DNA of 64,000 bases. Source: Rhodobacter aestuarii. GTDB lineage: Bacteria > Pseudomonadota > Alphaproteobacteria > Rhodobacterales > Rhodobacteraceae. The stretch covers positions 124,001-188,000 of the forward strand of contig NZ_FTOG01000006.1 of assembly GCF_900156655.1 (NCBI RefSeq). Direction: 5' to 3'. Below are positions 42,044 to 51,074 of this stretch, piece after piece. Positions within the stretch are counted from its first letter, which is position 1. Every line of letters starts with the position of its first letter. The notes beneath the pieces were generated by a model. It did no database searches and had not been told where the DNA came from. It worked only from the letters and a program-made list of their open reading frames with translations. The position numbers and the translations under genes are program-made.

Positions 42044-43411
42044 TCATGGGGCAAGCGGCGGGAATCGCCCCGCCTTGGGCGAGCGCGGCATATGCGGCAC
42101 AAGCAAAGACATGGAAGACCGAGAGAAGGGCGCAACGGGCTGTACGACATGCCCCCATGGGCAATAGCGCCGCCGCAGATGCGCGATCAGCACCACAGGC
42201 AAGACCCAATAAAGGCTGTTGTGCAAAAGCAAGAAAGACGCGGCCCAATTGCCCACCAGCGCGAACAGAGACACAGCGACGGCCAGCAAACCAAGCATCG
42301 GGTCTTTGGCCCCGAAAAAGTCACGCAAGCCCACCAGCAGCAGCCAGCCCATCAGGCCAAGCAAAAGCCCAAGCCCAACAACGCCAAGATCCGTCATCAA
42401 GTCCAAAAAGCCATTATGCGCATGGCCAACCGAGATTGCGGTGAGGGCAAAAAGCTTGTCGCCCACAATATCCCAACCCGCGCCAAAACCGCCGCCCAAA
42501 GCCAAGTTTCCGCGTAGCGCGGCGAGAACCCCGCCCCAGATCTCTGTCCGCCCCGTCAAGGTCGGATCTTTGCCCAAAAGTTCGAGCACGGTTGCAAAGA
42601 GCACCTGCCAGACCAGCGCGAAAAAGAGGGTGACGGGAACGGCAATCACCACGAGCATGGCGCGCCCGCGCGCGCTGGCCCGCCGCAGAGCAAGGCCGAA
42701 CAAAAGCAGCCCGGGCATCAGCACGCTCAGGAATGCCGCCTGCCCAGAGGTGGACCCAGCCACGCCAAGAAGCGCCAAAATGGCAACAGGCCCCATCGAC
42801 CAACGCCAACGCGGCCGCGCCACAAGCAAAACGCAAGACAGCATGAAGCAATAGGCCATCATCCGGCCAAAATCGTTCTTATGGAAATAGAGGCCGCGCC
42901 AATCGCCCGCATGAGCGGCCTGTTCGCCCAAAGCATCATAGGCCTGATGAATCCCGATCTGCGGACGCAGAAATACGGTAGCGAGGCTCGCAAGCACCGT
43001 TACAGCCAGTGCCGTCGCCAGAATTTGCCACAACACCCGTGCGGGAAACCGTTCTACCAACCAAAGAGCGAAAGCGGTGGTCAGCATCAAGGCCCCTGCT
43101 CGGCGCAGCGACAGGGCCGGATCGACCGTCCAAAGAAGCGAGGCGACTGCCAGCCCCGGCGCAAGCAGCGCAGGCCAATAGAGCATGACAATCCGATTCA
43201 GCGCCCCAGGGCGTGCCCAAAGCCCGATCATGCTCCAAAGCCCAAAAGCCGCGCCCAGCGCTTGCACTTTGCCCGAACTCGACGCGCCCGAAGGGGTCAG
43301 CGTCACCACAAGCGAGCCGGTCATGTAAAAGAGCCCCGCCACCGCAACGGCAAAAGCAAGCCCGTCCGACAGTCGCGCTTTTGCGCGCCCTTTTTGCGAG
43401 ATCGGCGTCAT
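42044..43411 (-). CDS. O-antigen ligase/Wzy-type polymerase-like membrane protein
   Basis: A 455-residue protein with 10-12 hydrophobic segments and a large periplasmic loop, which is the Wzy_C/WaaL superfamily layout. The loop carries LTGRTEIWGGVLAALRGNLA near residue 290 and the signature GHAHNGFLDLMTDLGVVGLG with the conserved His. The start at 43411 overlaps the upstream glycosyltransferase stop (ATGA). In this context it is more likely the exopolysaccharide polymerase (Wzy) than an LPS ligase, because OPX, Wzc-like and flippase genes are all close. Confidence 0.88.
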   Translation of the reverse strand: MTPISQKGRAKARLSDGLAFAVAVAGLFYMTGSLVVTLTPSGASSSGKVQALGAAFGLWSMIGLWARPGALNRIVMLYWPALLAPGLAVASLLWTVDPALSLRRAGALMLTTAFALWLVERFPARVLWQILATALAVTVLASLATVFLRPQIGIHQAYDALGEQAAHAGDWRGLYFHKNDFGRMMAYCFMLSCVLLVARPRWRWSMGPVAILALLGVAGSTSGQAAFLSVLMPGLLLFGLALRRASARGRAMLVVIAVPVTLFFALVWQVLFATVLELLGKDPTLTGRTEIWGGVLAALRGNLALGGGFGAGWDIVGDKLFALTAISVGHAHNGFLDLMTDLGVVGLGLLLGLMGWLLLVGLRDFFGAKDPMLGLLAVAVSLFALVGNWAASFLLLHNSLYWVLPVVLIAHLRRRYCPWGHVVQPVAPFSRSSMSLLVPHMPRSPKAGRFPPLAP

Positions 43412-44631
43412 GGCAGCACTTCCTGCAAAAACCGCTCGGAAATCGCTTCGATTCGGTATTGCGCCGCAATAGCCTCCAGAGTTTCGGGCGCGGGAGGCTC
43501 GGCGCGCATCGCATTGATCGCCTGCGCCATTGCAGCGTGATCGCCCACAGGCACCAACGCCTGTGGAACCGCCACGCCAAGAATTTGCTTCGGTCCGCCC
43601 CCGGCACAATCGGTCGCCACGCAAGGAACGCCAAAGGCCACCGCCTCGATCAATGCATTCGGGAACCCTTCGATCCGCGACGACAGCAAGAACAAATCTG
43701 CATGGGCCAGATAGTCGAAGCGGTTCATCTGAAAGCCCGCAAAATCTACCCGCGCCGAGAGCCCGAGTTCGGCCACAAGGGCCCGTAAGGCCGCCTCTCG
43801 CGGCCCCTCGCCCAAGATAATTAGCCGTAACTTCGGATCAGCCTGTGCCACCGCACGCAACATGGTGGGGTAGTCTTTTTGATCCACCAACCGCCCCATC
43901 GCCAGCGCGACAGGCCCAGCTTCGGCCAACCAAGGATGCGGAACAGGCGCTAAGCGCGCAGCTTCAATCTGATCGCTTTCAGGCGCCGGGTTCGACAAAA
44001 GCGGGAAACTTGCCGGATTTCGCCCCAGCCGCGCGGCCAAGTCTTCGACCACACCTTGTGCGTTACCGCTGATTTTATCTGCCAGCGGATACAGCAAACG
44101 CACCGCCGCGCGCACCAAGACACGCTTAAGCTTTGGCATTTGCCCGGTGAAGCGTGTCAGCTCGTTGCGCTCACTGATCAAAACACGCACCCGCGCGCCG
44201 CCCAGAACCCGCGCCAATTGCACCGCAGAAACAGCGACGAGATTGCTCAGCGTCAGCGCCGAGATCAGCGCCGCCGGACGCTCGCGCATCAGCGCCCATG
44301 TGAGCCGTGGCACAGCAGCCAAAGCCCGGCCCACGCCAAGCTCGACCAGTTCAACCCCCGGTGCCACCAGTGGCACCAACGGCCCTTCCGCGCGATTGAC
44401 GACCAGCCGCACAACACGCCCGGTTTGGGCATAGTGATTGGCCAATCGAAGGTAGACCCGCTCTGCACCGCCACCCGAAAGGGTTGCGACATAAAGCCAG
44501 ACAGCATCCGACCCACGCCCGCTCAGAGCTTTAGGCACAACCTTACTGGGGCCAGAAAAAATCTGACCTTTCAAAAGGTTGCTGCTCATATCGAACGCGT
44601 CGCCGGATTTCGGAGGCAGTCCCGAAACCAT
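43408..44631 (-). CDS. Glycosyltransferase family 4 protein
   Basis: A 407-residue GT4. The N-terminal VATLSGGGAERVYLRLANHY is near residue 49. The donor domain has VALAMGRLVDQKDYPTMLRA near residue 240, LIILGEGPREAALRALVAEL near 270 and SRIEGFPNALIEAVAFGVPC near 320 with the catalytic Glu pair. It begins at 44631 after GGGGAGAA (or at 44589 with a shorter leader) and is the first gene of the six-gene minus-strand operon. A divergent AT-rich promoter region separates it from the flippase gene. The sugar is unknown; it resembles the other GT4 in this operon, which suggests a repeat unit with at least two similar linkages. Confidence 0.9.
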   Translation of the reverse strand: MVSGLPPKSGDAFDMSSNLLKGQIFSGPSKVVPKALSGRGSDAVWLYVATLSGGGAERVYLRLANHYAQTGRVVRLVVNRAEGPLVPLVAPGVELVELGVGRALAAVPRLTWALMRERPAALISALTLSNLVAVSAVQLARVLGGARVRVLISERNELTRFTGQMPKLKRVLVRAAVRLLYPLADKISGNAQGVVEDLAARLGRNPASFPLLSNPAPESDQIEAARLAPVPHPWLAEAGPVALAMGRLVDQKDYPTMLRAVAQADPKLRLIILGEGPREAALRALVAELGLSARVDFAGFQMNRFDYLAHADLFLLSSRIEGFPNALIEAVAFGVPCVATDCAGGGPKQILGVAVPQALVPVGDHAAMAQAINAMRAEPPAPETLEAIAAQYRIEAISERFLQEVLP

Positions 44632-44830
44632 GGTGAACGCTTCTCCCCTGATTGCTTAAAGGATTGGCTGAACTGGCCGTTCCCGCAAGTTCTGCGAACA
44701 AAATATGCATCTAATCGGCAATATTTTTTGCAAAATTATGGGATTTCGCCGGTTCGCGCCCCAGAACTGCGCATCTTTGGTTCACAATTTACGCGGTGGA
44801 CGGGAGACTGAGAGCCAAAGGGGAGACGAA
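44632..44830. promoter_or_regulatory. Divergent promoter region of the two exopolysaccharide operons
   Basis: The gap of 199 bases between divergent starts has an AT-rich centre near 44695-44745. Both operons carry good ribosome sites at their first genes, so transcription most likely starts here in both directions. No regulator site stands out. Confidence 0.5.
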
Positions 44831-46339
44831 ATGACCGAATCACTCGGGCAGGCGCAAGCGCCGAGAAAAGCCCTCGGCCCGAGCGCTCTGCAGAACTTCC
44901 TCTGGATGTTTTCGGGTGGCGGCGTGCAGGCCGTACTGAAGATTTTGGTGCTGATGGTGCTCTCGCGCCTTCTGGTGCCCGAGGCTTTTGGTGTGGTCAG
45001 CGCAGCGCTGACCATTGTCGCGCTGGCCGATGTGTTTGGCAAAATCGGGATCGCGCCCTCGGTCGTGCAATCGCAAACGCTCACCGAAGCGCATATTCAC
45101 TCTGCCACCGCCGCGACACTGCTTTCAGGTTTGATCGTGGCCTTGATCGTGTTCGCGCTCGCCAGGCCGCTGGAGCGGTTTTACGCCATCGACGGACTGC
45201 GTCCCTATATAGAAGTGTTCGCCGCTCTCTTCATCGTTCAGTCCACGGGGCTCGTCAGTGAAGCTTTGCTGCAACGCGAGAGCCGCTTTAAGGTTCTGGC
45301 CGGGGTTGCTGTGGGCTCCTACCTTTTTGGGTATGCAGCGGTCGCGATTACGCTCGCCAAGCTCGGCTTTGGAGGCTGGGCCTTGGTCGGCGGGCAGATC
45401 GCCCAGACCACCTTGCAGGCCCTTTTAAACATCCATTTCGCAGGCTACCGGCTCAAGCTTGGTTTTGACCTTGGCTGTTTACGGCAGATGTTTCGCTTCG
45501 GATTTGGTGTTTCACTGACCCAGATCGGCAACTACTTTGCGCTCAACCTCGATTACTTCGTCGTTGGGCGATATCTGGGTTCGGCATCGCTTGGGCATTA
45601 CTCGCGTGCTTATCTGCTCTTGGCGCAGCCCGCGAACCTTGTGGGCAGCATGGCTGACAAGGTGCTTTTTCCCGCGCTCGCCCATTTGCAAGACGATACC
45701 GAGCGGTTGCGCCGCGCTTATGCGATGGCGGTCGGGCTCTGCGCGCTGACCCAGATCCCTTTGAGCGTCTATCTGCTGATCACCGGACCAGAGGTGATCT
45801 TGGTCTTGATGGGGCCACAATGGGGGCCAGCCGTTGTGCCGTTTCAGGTCATGGTCGCCACCCTGTTCTTTCGTACGGCCTATAAGTTCACGGGCACGTT
45901 GCTGCGCGCCTCCGGGCATGTCTATCTCGGCGCGCTTTGGCAATGGAGCTATGCGGCAATGGTGCTTGCAGGCGCGTTGATCGGCGCACAGTGGGGGCTG
46001 CCGGGCGTTGCAACCGGGGTCAGCCTTGCGGTGATTGGGTGCTTTGCGCTGGGGCTTGCAATCTTACGCCTGCGCTTTGGCATGCCCTTGCAAACCATTC
46101 GTGCCGCTTTGATGCGCCATGCGGGTTGGGGGCTCACATTGGCAACGATACTGGGCTTGGCGCGACTGGGCTTGCTTGCCATCGGAACCCCAGCCCTTGT
46201 CGTATTGATCTCCCTCGGGCTGATGTGCGTGCTGTTTTATCTGGGCCTGCTTCGGCTCGCCCCGCAACGCCTCGGCCCCGAACGCACCCCCCTTCTGAAA
46301 TTGATCCCTTCCCTGCGCCGCTTTGCGCGGGAAAGCTGA
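44831..46339 (+). CDS. Polysaccharide flippase (Wzx/ExoT-type MATE-like)
   Basis: A 502-residue membrane protein with about 12-14 hydrophobic segments, typical of Wzx/RfbX and ExoT-type flippases that turn undecaprenyl-linked repeat units across the membrane. The N-terminal signature is LQNFLWMFSGGGVQAVLKIL near residue 18, and the mid-section has GYAAVAITLAKLGFGGWALV. The start at 44831 follows GGGGAGACGAA; the longer upstream frame would cover the promoter. The next gene, a sulfotransferase, follows 18 bases later in the same operon. It is divergent from the polymerase operon, so the two halves form one Wzx/Wzy-type system. Confidence 0.9.
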   Translation: MTESLGQAQAPRKALGPSALQNFLWMFSGGGVQAVLKILVLMVLSRLLVPEAFGVVSAALTIVALADVFGKIGIAPSVVQSQTLTEAHIHSATAATLLSGLIVALIVFALARPLERFYAIDGLRPYIEVFAALFIVQSTGLVSEALLQRESRFKVLAGVAVGSYLFGYAAVAITLAKLGFGGWALVGGQIAQTTLQALLNIHFAGYRLKLGFDLGCLRQMFRFGFGVSLTQIGNYFALNLDYFVVGRYLGSASLGHYSRAYLLLAQPANLVGSMADKVLFPALAHLQDDTERLRRAYAMAVGLCALTQIPLSVYLLITGPEVILVLMGPQWGPAVVPFQVMVATLFFRTAYKFTGTLLRASGHVYLGALWQWSYAAMVLAGALIGAQWGLPGVATGVSLAVIGCFALGLAILRLRFGMPLQTIRAALMRHAGWGLTLATILGLARLGLLAIGTPALVVLISLGLMCVLFYLGLLRLAPQRLGPERTPLLKLIPSLRRFARES

Positions 46340-46357
46340 GTTCAAGGAGTTTCTCAC

Positions 46358-46984
46358 ATGCCGATTTTCCGCCTTGCCCAAAAAAACGTGCTGTTTCTTC
46401 ACATCCCCAAGGCCGGGGGCACGTCGATCGAGAGTTTTCTGTCCACCCAATCGGGGGAGTCTTTGCGGATGAAGCAAAATCATCTGCGCCTGCCCTGCGT
46501 GCCGCAACACTTCCACGGCGAACTGATTGAAACGCTGTTTTCAGCCGATTTCTTCGACTACTCCTTTTGCGTGACCCGCAACCCCTATGCGCGGTTGCTC
46601 AGCGAATACAATTACCGGATGGGGCATCGCCATTTCCCTTGGCGGCACCTGCCCGAACCGGGCTTTGCGCGCTGGGTGCGCTGGGTCTTCACGCAATACC
46701 GCCGCAACCCCTATATCTATTCCAACCATATCCGCCCTCAGAGCGCGTTCAGCATTGCCGGGACGGAGGCCTTTCGGCTTGAGGATCAGCAAGAGGAATT
46801 GATGGAACGGTTAAGCGCGCTTGCAGGCGTTGAAGCCGCCGCCCTTCCGCGCACGAACATGTCAAAGCAACGCGCCACCGCGATGGATCCGCAGACGGCA
46901 AAACTGATCTATGACTTCTACCGTGAAGATTTTGAGCGCTTTGGCTATGCGGAAGACAGCTTCGAACCACAACAAGACGCATAA
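46358..46984 (+). CDS. Sulfotransferase family 2 domain protein
   Basis: A 208-residue PAPS-dependent sulfotransferase of the Sulfotransfer_2 class (carbohydrate type). The PAPS loop is FLHIPKAGGTSIESFLS near residue 13. The second motif is CVTRNPYARLLSEYNYRM near residue 70. A Tyr/Arg-rich middle follows. The start at 46358 has an AAGGAG site. It is co-transcribed with the flippase, so its likely substrate is a lipid-linked repeat unit or the polymer itself. The two sulfotransferases in this window belong to different subfamilies. Confidence 0.9.
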   Translation: MPIFRLAQKNVLFLHIPKAGGTSIESFLSTQSGESLRMKQNHLRLPCVPQHFHGELIETLFSADFFDYSFCVTRNPYARLLSEYNYRMGHRHFPWRHLPEPGFARWVRWVFTQYRRNPYIYSNHIRPQSAFSIAGTEAFRLEDQQEELMERLSALAGVEAAALPRTNMSKQRATAMDPQTAKLIYDFYREDFERFGYAEDSFEPQQDA

Positions 46985-46993
46985 AAGAATATC

Positions 46994-47011
46994 CGCGCGC
47001 GCACGCGCGCG
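46994..47011. repeat. Alternating CG/CA tract (possible Z-DNA or hairpin)
   Basis: An 18-base stretch of strictly alternating pyrimidine-purine (CG steps with one CA) lies between the convergent sulfotransferase and VasI-like genes. It can form left-handed DNA or a hairpin; a short T-run follows on the plus strand, so it may also stop transcription. Confidence 0.6.
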
Positions 47012-47031
47012 AGTCTTTAGTTAAAATGGGC

Positions 47032-47652
47032 TCACCAATTGCACGCGCGCCGGAGCGGCACCATCGCGGCCCCTAACCCTGCCAAAGAGAACGAGGCCTC
47101 AAGCGGGCGATCCGCTAGCGAGGTCACGGAAAGCTGCACCGACCGCGCCCCCATGAGCTGCACCACGAAGGGCACGGCTTGTGAACCGATCATCAGCCCC
47201 AGCGTATCATCCGTCTCTGCCCGGCTAAACAGAACCTCGCGCGGGTCTTCGTTATCAAGGCCCACCATAACCTTCCCATAGTCAGCGACATCACTCAGCA
47301 CATTGCCGGGAAACCGCAGCCGAAGGCTCGTCCGGTTCTCGGAACAGGTCACGCTGAGCCGCGCGAAATCTTGTCGGTCAAAGAGCGTGCTCACCGGCGC
47401 ATCTGAATAGATCCCAACGCTCAGGGCGGCGGGCGTGTCGCCTTGCGCGGGCGTATCAATCAGCGCCCAGTTGTCCATCTCCCCGACACGACAAGGCACG
47501 TCCATGTCTTGGCAGCTTGTGCCCTCGACCGCGGCTTCGCTTGCCATCATCGCAGACGGAACACATAGGAGTGTCAAAACGAGAGCGGCCCGACCACAAG
47601 CCGAGTTAAAATCACGAAGGAACGCGCTGCGTGACGAGAGGGTCCGAGTCAT
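47032..47652 (-). CDS. VasI-like secreted protein, not in a T6SS cluster
   Basis: A 206-residue protein with a signal peptide-like stretch ALVLTLLCVPSAMMASEA near residues 24-41. The mature part matches the layout of type VI VasI proteins (PF11319): SVTCSENRTSLRLRFPG, then DYGKVMVGLDNEDPRE, then DDTLGLMIGSQAVPFVVQ and a closing AAMVPLRRACNW. The four Cys are arranged for two disulfides. VasI is normally a T6SS accessory. No T6SS gene is visible anywhere in this window. The start at 47652 has an AGGAGATC site. Its role here is unknown; it may be a periplasmic envelope protein. Confidence 0.75.
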   Translation of the reverse strand: MTRTLSSRSAFLRDFNSACGRAALVLTLLCVPSAMMASEAAVEGTSCQDMDVPCRVGEMDNWALIDTPAQGDTPAALSVGIYSDAPVSTLFDRQDFARLSVTCSENRTSLRLRFPGNVLSDVADYGKVMVGLDNEDPREVLFSRAETDDTLGLMIGSQAVPFVVQLMGARSVQLSVTSLADRPLEASFSLAGLGAAMVPLRRACNW

Positions 47653-48256
47653 CTTGATCTCCTGCTTGGGTTCAGGCGTCGTCTGAGTTCATCTTGCCGC
47701 AGCACAGCGATTGGCGCGACACTTAGTCAACCAAAAGCATAGCGATTTTTCTCGACGCCGTCTTTTTCGTCAGTCTTGGCGGATCAGGCCGAAACGGACA
47801 GGCTCTCGAAATGATCAACAAAATAAGGCACTGACAGCAAGCTGAACGATTCGTTTCAATCCGCCGTGAAAAAGAAAGTATCCTATCCAAAAGGACAGGC
47901 CCCCGTAATTTGCAGAAAGAACGCAGCGCCATGAATAGGCCTATTGTTGATGATCATTTAATCAATAACAGGAAATGTTCCGCTTTCGTTCTCGGCCCAC
48001 ACCCCCTTCTCAAGGAAAATATGTATTTTGGAACCGGAATTGTGTTAACGTCAGTTAACGCGAGTGAGTGGGTAAAGACTTGCGCCAGCCTCCGACGAGC
48101 CAATGGCAAATGGACTTCGGTAGGTTCTTTAAGGGGTGATCTGTTTCTCAGATCGAGCATCAATCACAATCGGCCAATGGAGCCATAGCTACGCGCACCC
48201 CCTTGGGAGAGGGGTTGGTTTCATGTTGCTGTGAGCATGCGGGAGACGCTTGAATT
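47653..48256. promoter_or_regulatory. 604-base gap upstream of the sugar transferase gene
   Basis: This relatively AT-rich gap contains a tandem pair of GTTAACG (48044-48050 and 48054-48060), each with a GTTAAC palindrome, spaced 10 bases. It probably holds the promoter and operators of the sugar transferase operon and the divergent VasI-like gene. A plus-strand frame (47910-48188) and a minus frame (47723-47932) have no good ribosome site or family likeness and are not called. Confidence 0.5.
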
Positions 48257-49144
48257 ATGCGGGACTTTCAAAATGTCTCGGCGAAAGCCGAGGCAGTAGA
48301 GACTTATATTTCATCGGACCGAAATCGTCCGGCGACGCCAGAAATACATCATAACGATCACCCTGTCATTGAACCGCGCAAGCATAAGCGCAGTTCAAGA
48401 CGGTCGACCTTCATGGCGGCGACCCTCGTGGGCTTCGATATCGCTCCGCGCAATCCGGCGCGCGCATCGATTGCTCAGCCTGCGTGGGTCCATCAGGCGC
48501 CACCGCGCCCGGGGCGGCGCCGTCAAAGTCGCCGTAACGCGGCCTATCATCGTGCCAAACGCAGCTTTGATATCGTCTCGGCCTCGGCAGGGCTTCTCAT
48601 GCTTGCGCCGTTGCTTCTTGGCTGCGCGGCGGCGATCAAACTGACCAGCCCAGGCCCGGTTTTCTTTCGGCAAAATCGGTATGGACGGAAGGGCACGCCG
48701 TTCCAAATCTACAAGTTTCGCACCATGCGCACCGAACTGAGCGACAGTTCCGGGGTGCAGCAAACGGTGAAGGGCGATCCTCGGATCACCCCCGTCGGCG
48801 CTTTTTTGCGGCGCACCTCAATCGACGAATTGCCCCAACTCCTCAATGTGTTGGAAGGTACGATGTCGATTGTCGGGCCGCGCCCGCATGTGCCCAACAT
48901 GATCGCCGCAGGCGTGCGCTACGAAGATTTTGATCACCGTTACATGCGACGGCACGCCGTTTTGCCGGGGATCACCGGTCTCGCCCAGGTGCGCGGCTAT
49001 CGCGGAGAAACAGACACCTACGAAGCGGCGCGCGGGCGCCTTGATCATGACCTCGAATATCTGCGCACAGCGAGCTTTTGGGGGGATCTCAAGATCGTTT
49101 TCGGCACTTTGTCGAAAGAGTTTGGGCGCGGCTCGGGATACTAA
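48257..49144 (+). CDS. Initiating sugar transferase (bacterial sugar transferase, WcaJ/ExoY type)
   Basis: A 295-residue polyprenyl-phosphate sugar-1-phosphate transferase, which starts assembly of a lipid-linked unit. The first 100 residues are a polar, Arg-rich leader. Then comes KRSFDIVSASAGLLMLAPLL, the membrane anchor. The catalytic core has FQIYKFRTMRTE, then RRTSIDELPQLLNVLEGTMS and VGPRPHVPN, then LPGITGLAQVRGYRG. This is a short ExoY-like form without the N-terminal 5-TM part. The start at 48257 is 10 bases after GGGAGA; an internal Met at 48413 is possible. Its product would feed the flippase and polymerase of the adjacent operons. Confidence 0.92.
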   Translation: MRDFQNVSAKAEAVETYISSDRNRPATPEIHHNDHPVIEPRKHKRSSRRSTFMAATLVGFDIAPRNPARASIAQPAWVHQAPPRPGRRRQSRRNAAYHRAKRSFDIVSASAGLLMLAPLLLGCAAAIKLTSPGPVFFRQNRYGRKGTPFQIYKFRTMRTELSDSSGVQQTVKGDPRITPVGAFLRRTSIDELPQLLNVLEGTMSIVGPRPHVPNMIAAGVRYEDFDHRYMRRHAVLPGITGLAQVRGYRGETDTYEAARGRLDHDLEYLRTASFWGDLKIVFGTLSKEFGRGSGY

Positions 49145-49536
49145 GCCGCCCCTCGTCGGGTTACGAATTTTGCCCAGCCACCACCTGACCCAAAAAGGAG
49201 ATAGGCCACCAGAAACAAATTAACTGACCCTCAGAAAAGCATATCCTTCAAGACGACTACAGGATGGGCCGTGCCTTTTTGGCAGGGATGGCTTCGTCAT
49301 GGCGTTCGGTAACTTGCATGAACATGAGCGTCATGCGGTCCGGTTCTTTATGCCTTTCGTGTCGCGCGAAAGGTGCGCGCCCATCCGACGACCAAGACCA
49401 GAATGAACCGGCTTCCTAGCACGGAAGCTCTGAATCAAATATCGACCGAATAAACCTAGCTTGGCGCATTCTCCGTTTTAACACAACGGTTTCTTTTGTG
49501 CTCGGCCGCGGACTTTTCGGTTGGAAAGGACCGATA
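49145..49536. other. 392-base gap between the sugar transferase and glycosyltransferase genes
   Basis: No gene or terminator is evident. The plus strand has several T-rich patches. This gap may hold a separate promoter for the downstream block that ends with algL. I see nothing more specific. Confidence 0.4.
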
Positions 49537-50871
49537 ATGCTGAAGTCCAAACTGGCGAGTTTTCTTTCGCGCTCCACGTCGCAGAGCGTTCAGGCGATGA
49601 CCGAGCCCGATGTGCTGACACTCTCGCGCAACCAATCGCAAGAGTGCCAAAGTGATCCGTTGCGCCGCAAACCTGCGCGTCCGACCGAGCCGCGGAATGA
49701 AAAGTCCGAGATCAAACGTGAGCCCGTGCGCGCAACGGGGCGCCCGAAGATCACCTGCGTTGTCGGGCTTCGCGGAATTCCCGACGTTCCCGGTGGCATC
49801 GAAACGCACTGCGAGCAACTCTACCCCCGCTTGGCTGACTTGCGTCCCGAGCAGCAATTCGTGGTGGTTGGCCGTCGCCCAACAATCGGCCGTGCGAAAC
49901 GTGTCTGCGCGCAAAACCTCTATGTGATGCCCTTGGCCGCCGCGCAAAACCGCTACTTTGAAACCATCTCGAACACATTTCTTGGGGTTCTTGCAGCGCG
50001 GTTTCGCTTTGGTGCCGGCATGATTCATCTGCATGGAATTGGCCCCGGGCTCTTTGCGCCGCTCGCTCGCCTCATCGGTTTGCGTGTTGTGCTGACCCAT
50101 CACGGGGATGATTTCCTGCGCGCGAAATGGAACCGGTTTGCGAAATTCGTGCTGAAATCCGGAGAGCGGCTTGGCGTGTCCTCGAGCCATGCGGTGATTG
50201 CGGTTTCGGCCTCTTTGGCTGAGCGCCTGCGCGAAGACTATCCAAGCAAGGCGGAGGCGATCAATTACATCCCGAATGGCGCGGATCACATCTTGACCAC
50301 GTCAAACTCGGCCACCCGCACCCCCGAGGAATGGCGCGCACAGTTCGGCCTCCGTGGGCAAGATTACATCCTGTCGGTCGGGCGTCTGGTGCCCGAAAAG
50401 GGCTTCGCGGATCTGATCGAAGCCTATGGCCGCACCGATCTCCCCGCGAAACTGGTGATTGCAGGTGGCAACGGCGGCTCAGACCACGACAAAGAACTGG
50501 CCGCGCTTATCGCGGCGCGGGGCTTGCAAGATCGCGTTGTGATGACCGGCTCTGTGCCGCATGAAGGTGTCGCCGCGCTGATGAAAGGGGCACGCCTGTT
50601 CGTTTTGGCCTCGCATCACGAAGGGCTGCCGATCGTGGCGCTGGAAGCCTCGGCCATCGGCACGCCGGTGCTGCTGTCAGACATTACGGCCAACCGTGAC
50701 CTCGGGTTAGAGCAGGATCATTACTTCCCGAAAGGCAACATCTCTGCGCTGGCGCAAGTGTTGCGTACGCGCTGGAACGAGATGCCGCATCGCGACCTGC
50801 TGGCCGCGTTCAACTGGGGCGCCATTGCCCGCGACACCCATGCGCTTTATGCGCGTTTGGAAACCGCATGA
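49537..50871 (+). CDS. Glycosyltransferase family 4 protein
   Basis: A 444-residue GT4 with a polar N-terminal leader. The N-terminal domain begins ITCVVGLRGIPDVPGGIETH near residue 75, a motif seen in DUF1972/GT4 rhamnosyl- or glucosyltransferases. The donor domain has YILSVGRLVPEKGFADLIEA near residue 288 and SHHEGLPIVALEASAIGTPV near residue 370. The start at 49537 follows GGAAAGGACC. Its stop overlaps the next small gene by ATGA, so it heads the block that leads to alg8-alg44-algL. The transferred sugar is unknown. Confidence 0.9.
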   Translation: MLKSKLASFLSRSTSQSVQAMTEPDVLTLSRNQSQECQSDPLRRKPARPTEPRNEKSEIKREPVRATGRPKITCVVGLRGIPDVPGGIETHCEQLYPRLADLRPEQQFVVVGRRPTIGRAKRVCAQNLYVMPLAAAQNRYFETISNTFLGVLAARFRFGAGMIHLHGIGPGLFAPLARLIGLRVVLTHHGDDFLRAKWNRFAKFVLKSGERLGVSSSHAVIAVSASLAERLREDYPSKAEAINYIPNGADHILTTSNSATRTPEEWRAQFGLRGQDYILSVGRLVPEKGFADLIEAYGRTDLPAKLVIAGGNGGSDHDKELAALIAARGLQDRVVMTGSVPHEGVAALMKGARLFVLASHHEGLPIVALEASAIGTPVLLSDITANRDLGLEQDHYFPKGNISALAQVLRTRWNEMPHRDLLAAFNWGAIARDTHALYARLETA

Positions 50872-51074
50872 GGGCGGCAAAGGCCGACCACACACAGCAC
50901 AACACGTTGCGGCTCAGCCGTCGCAGCACGCTCAAAGGCGGTATCGCCCTGCTTTGCGTCTCAGCCGCACCCTTGCGGTTGGCTGTGGCGCAGGCGGCAC
51001 CTCCAATTCCCGTCACGCTGCGCACCGATAGTTCGCGCCGCCTGTCCGAGCTTATGGAGATGAGTATTGGTTGA
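50868..51074 (+). CDS. Tiny Tat-signal protein of unknown function
   Basis: A 68-residue frame that starts inside the glycosyltransferase stop (ATGA). Residues 17-26 (SRRSTLKGGI) form a twin-arginine export motif, and GIALLCVSAAPLRLAVAQA gives a hydrophobic core and an AxA-like cleavage site. The mature part would be only 25-30 residues, ending RRLSELMEMSIG. The next gene overlaps its end by eight bases. It could be a real exported peptide, or the two frames could be one gene split by a frameshift. No family is recognised. Confidence 0.55.
   Translation: MRAAKADHTQHNTLRLSRRSTLKGGIALLCVSAAPLRLAVAQAAPPIPVTLRTDSSRRLSELMEMSIG

Noticed and set aside
47910-48188. Plus-strand 92-codon frame upstream of the sugar transferase
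   Set aside because: No ribosome site, no recognised domain, AT-rich composition unlike neighbouring genes, and it covers the likely promoter and operator.
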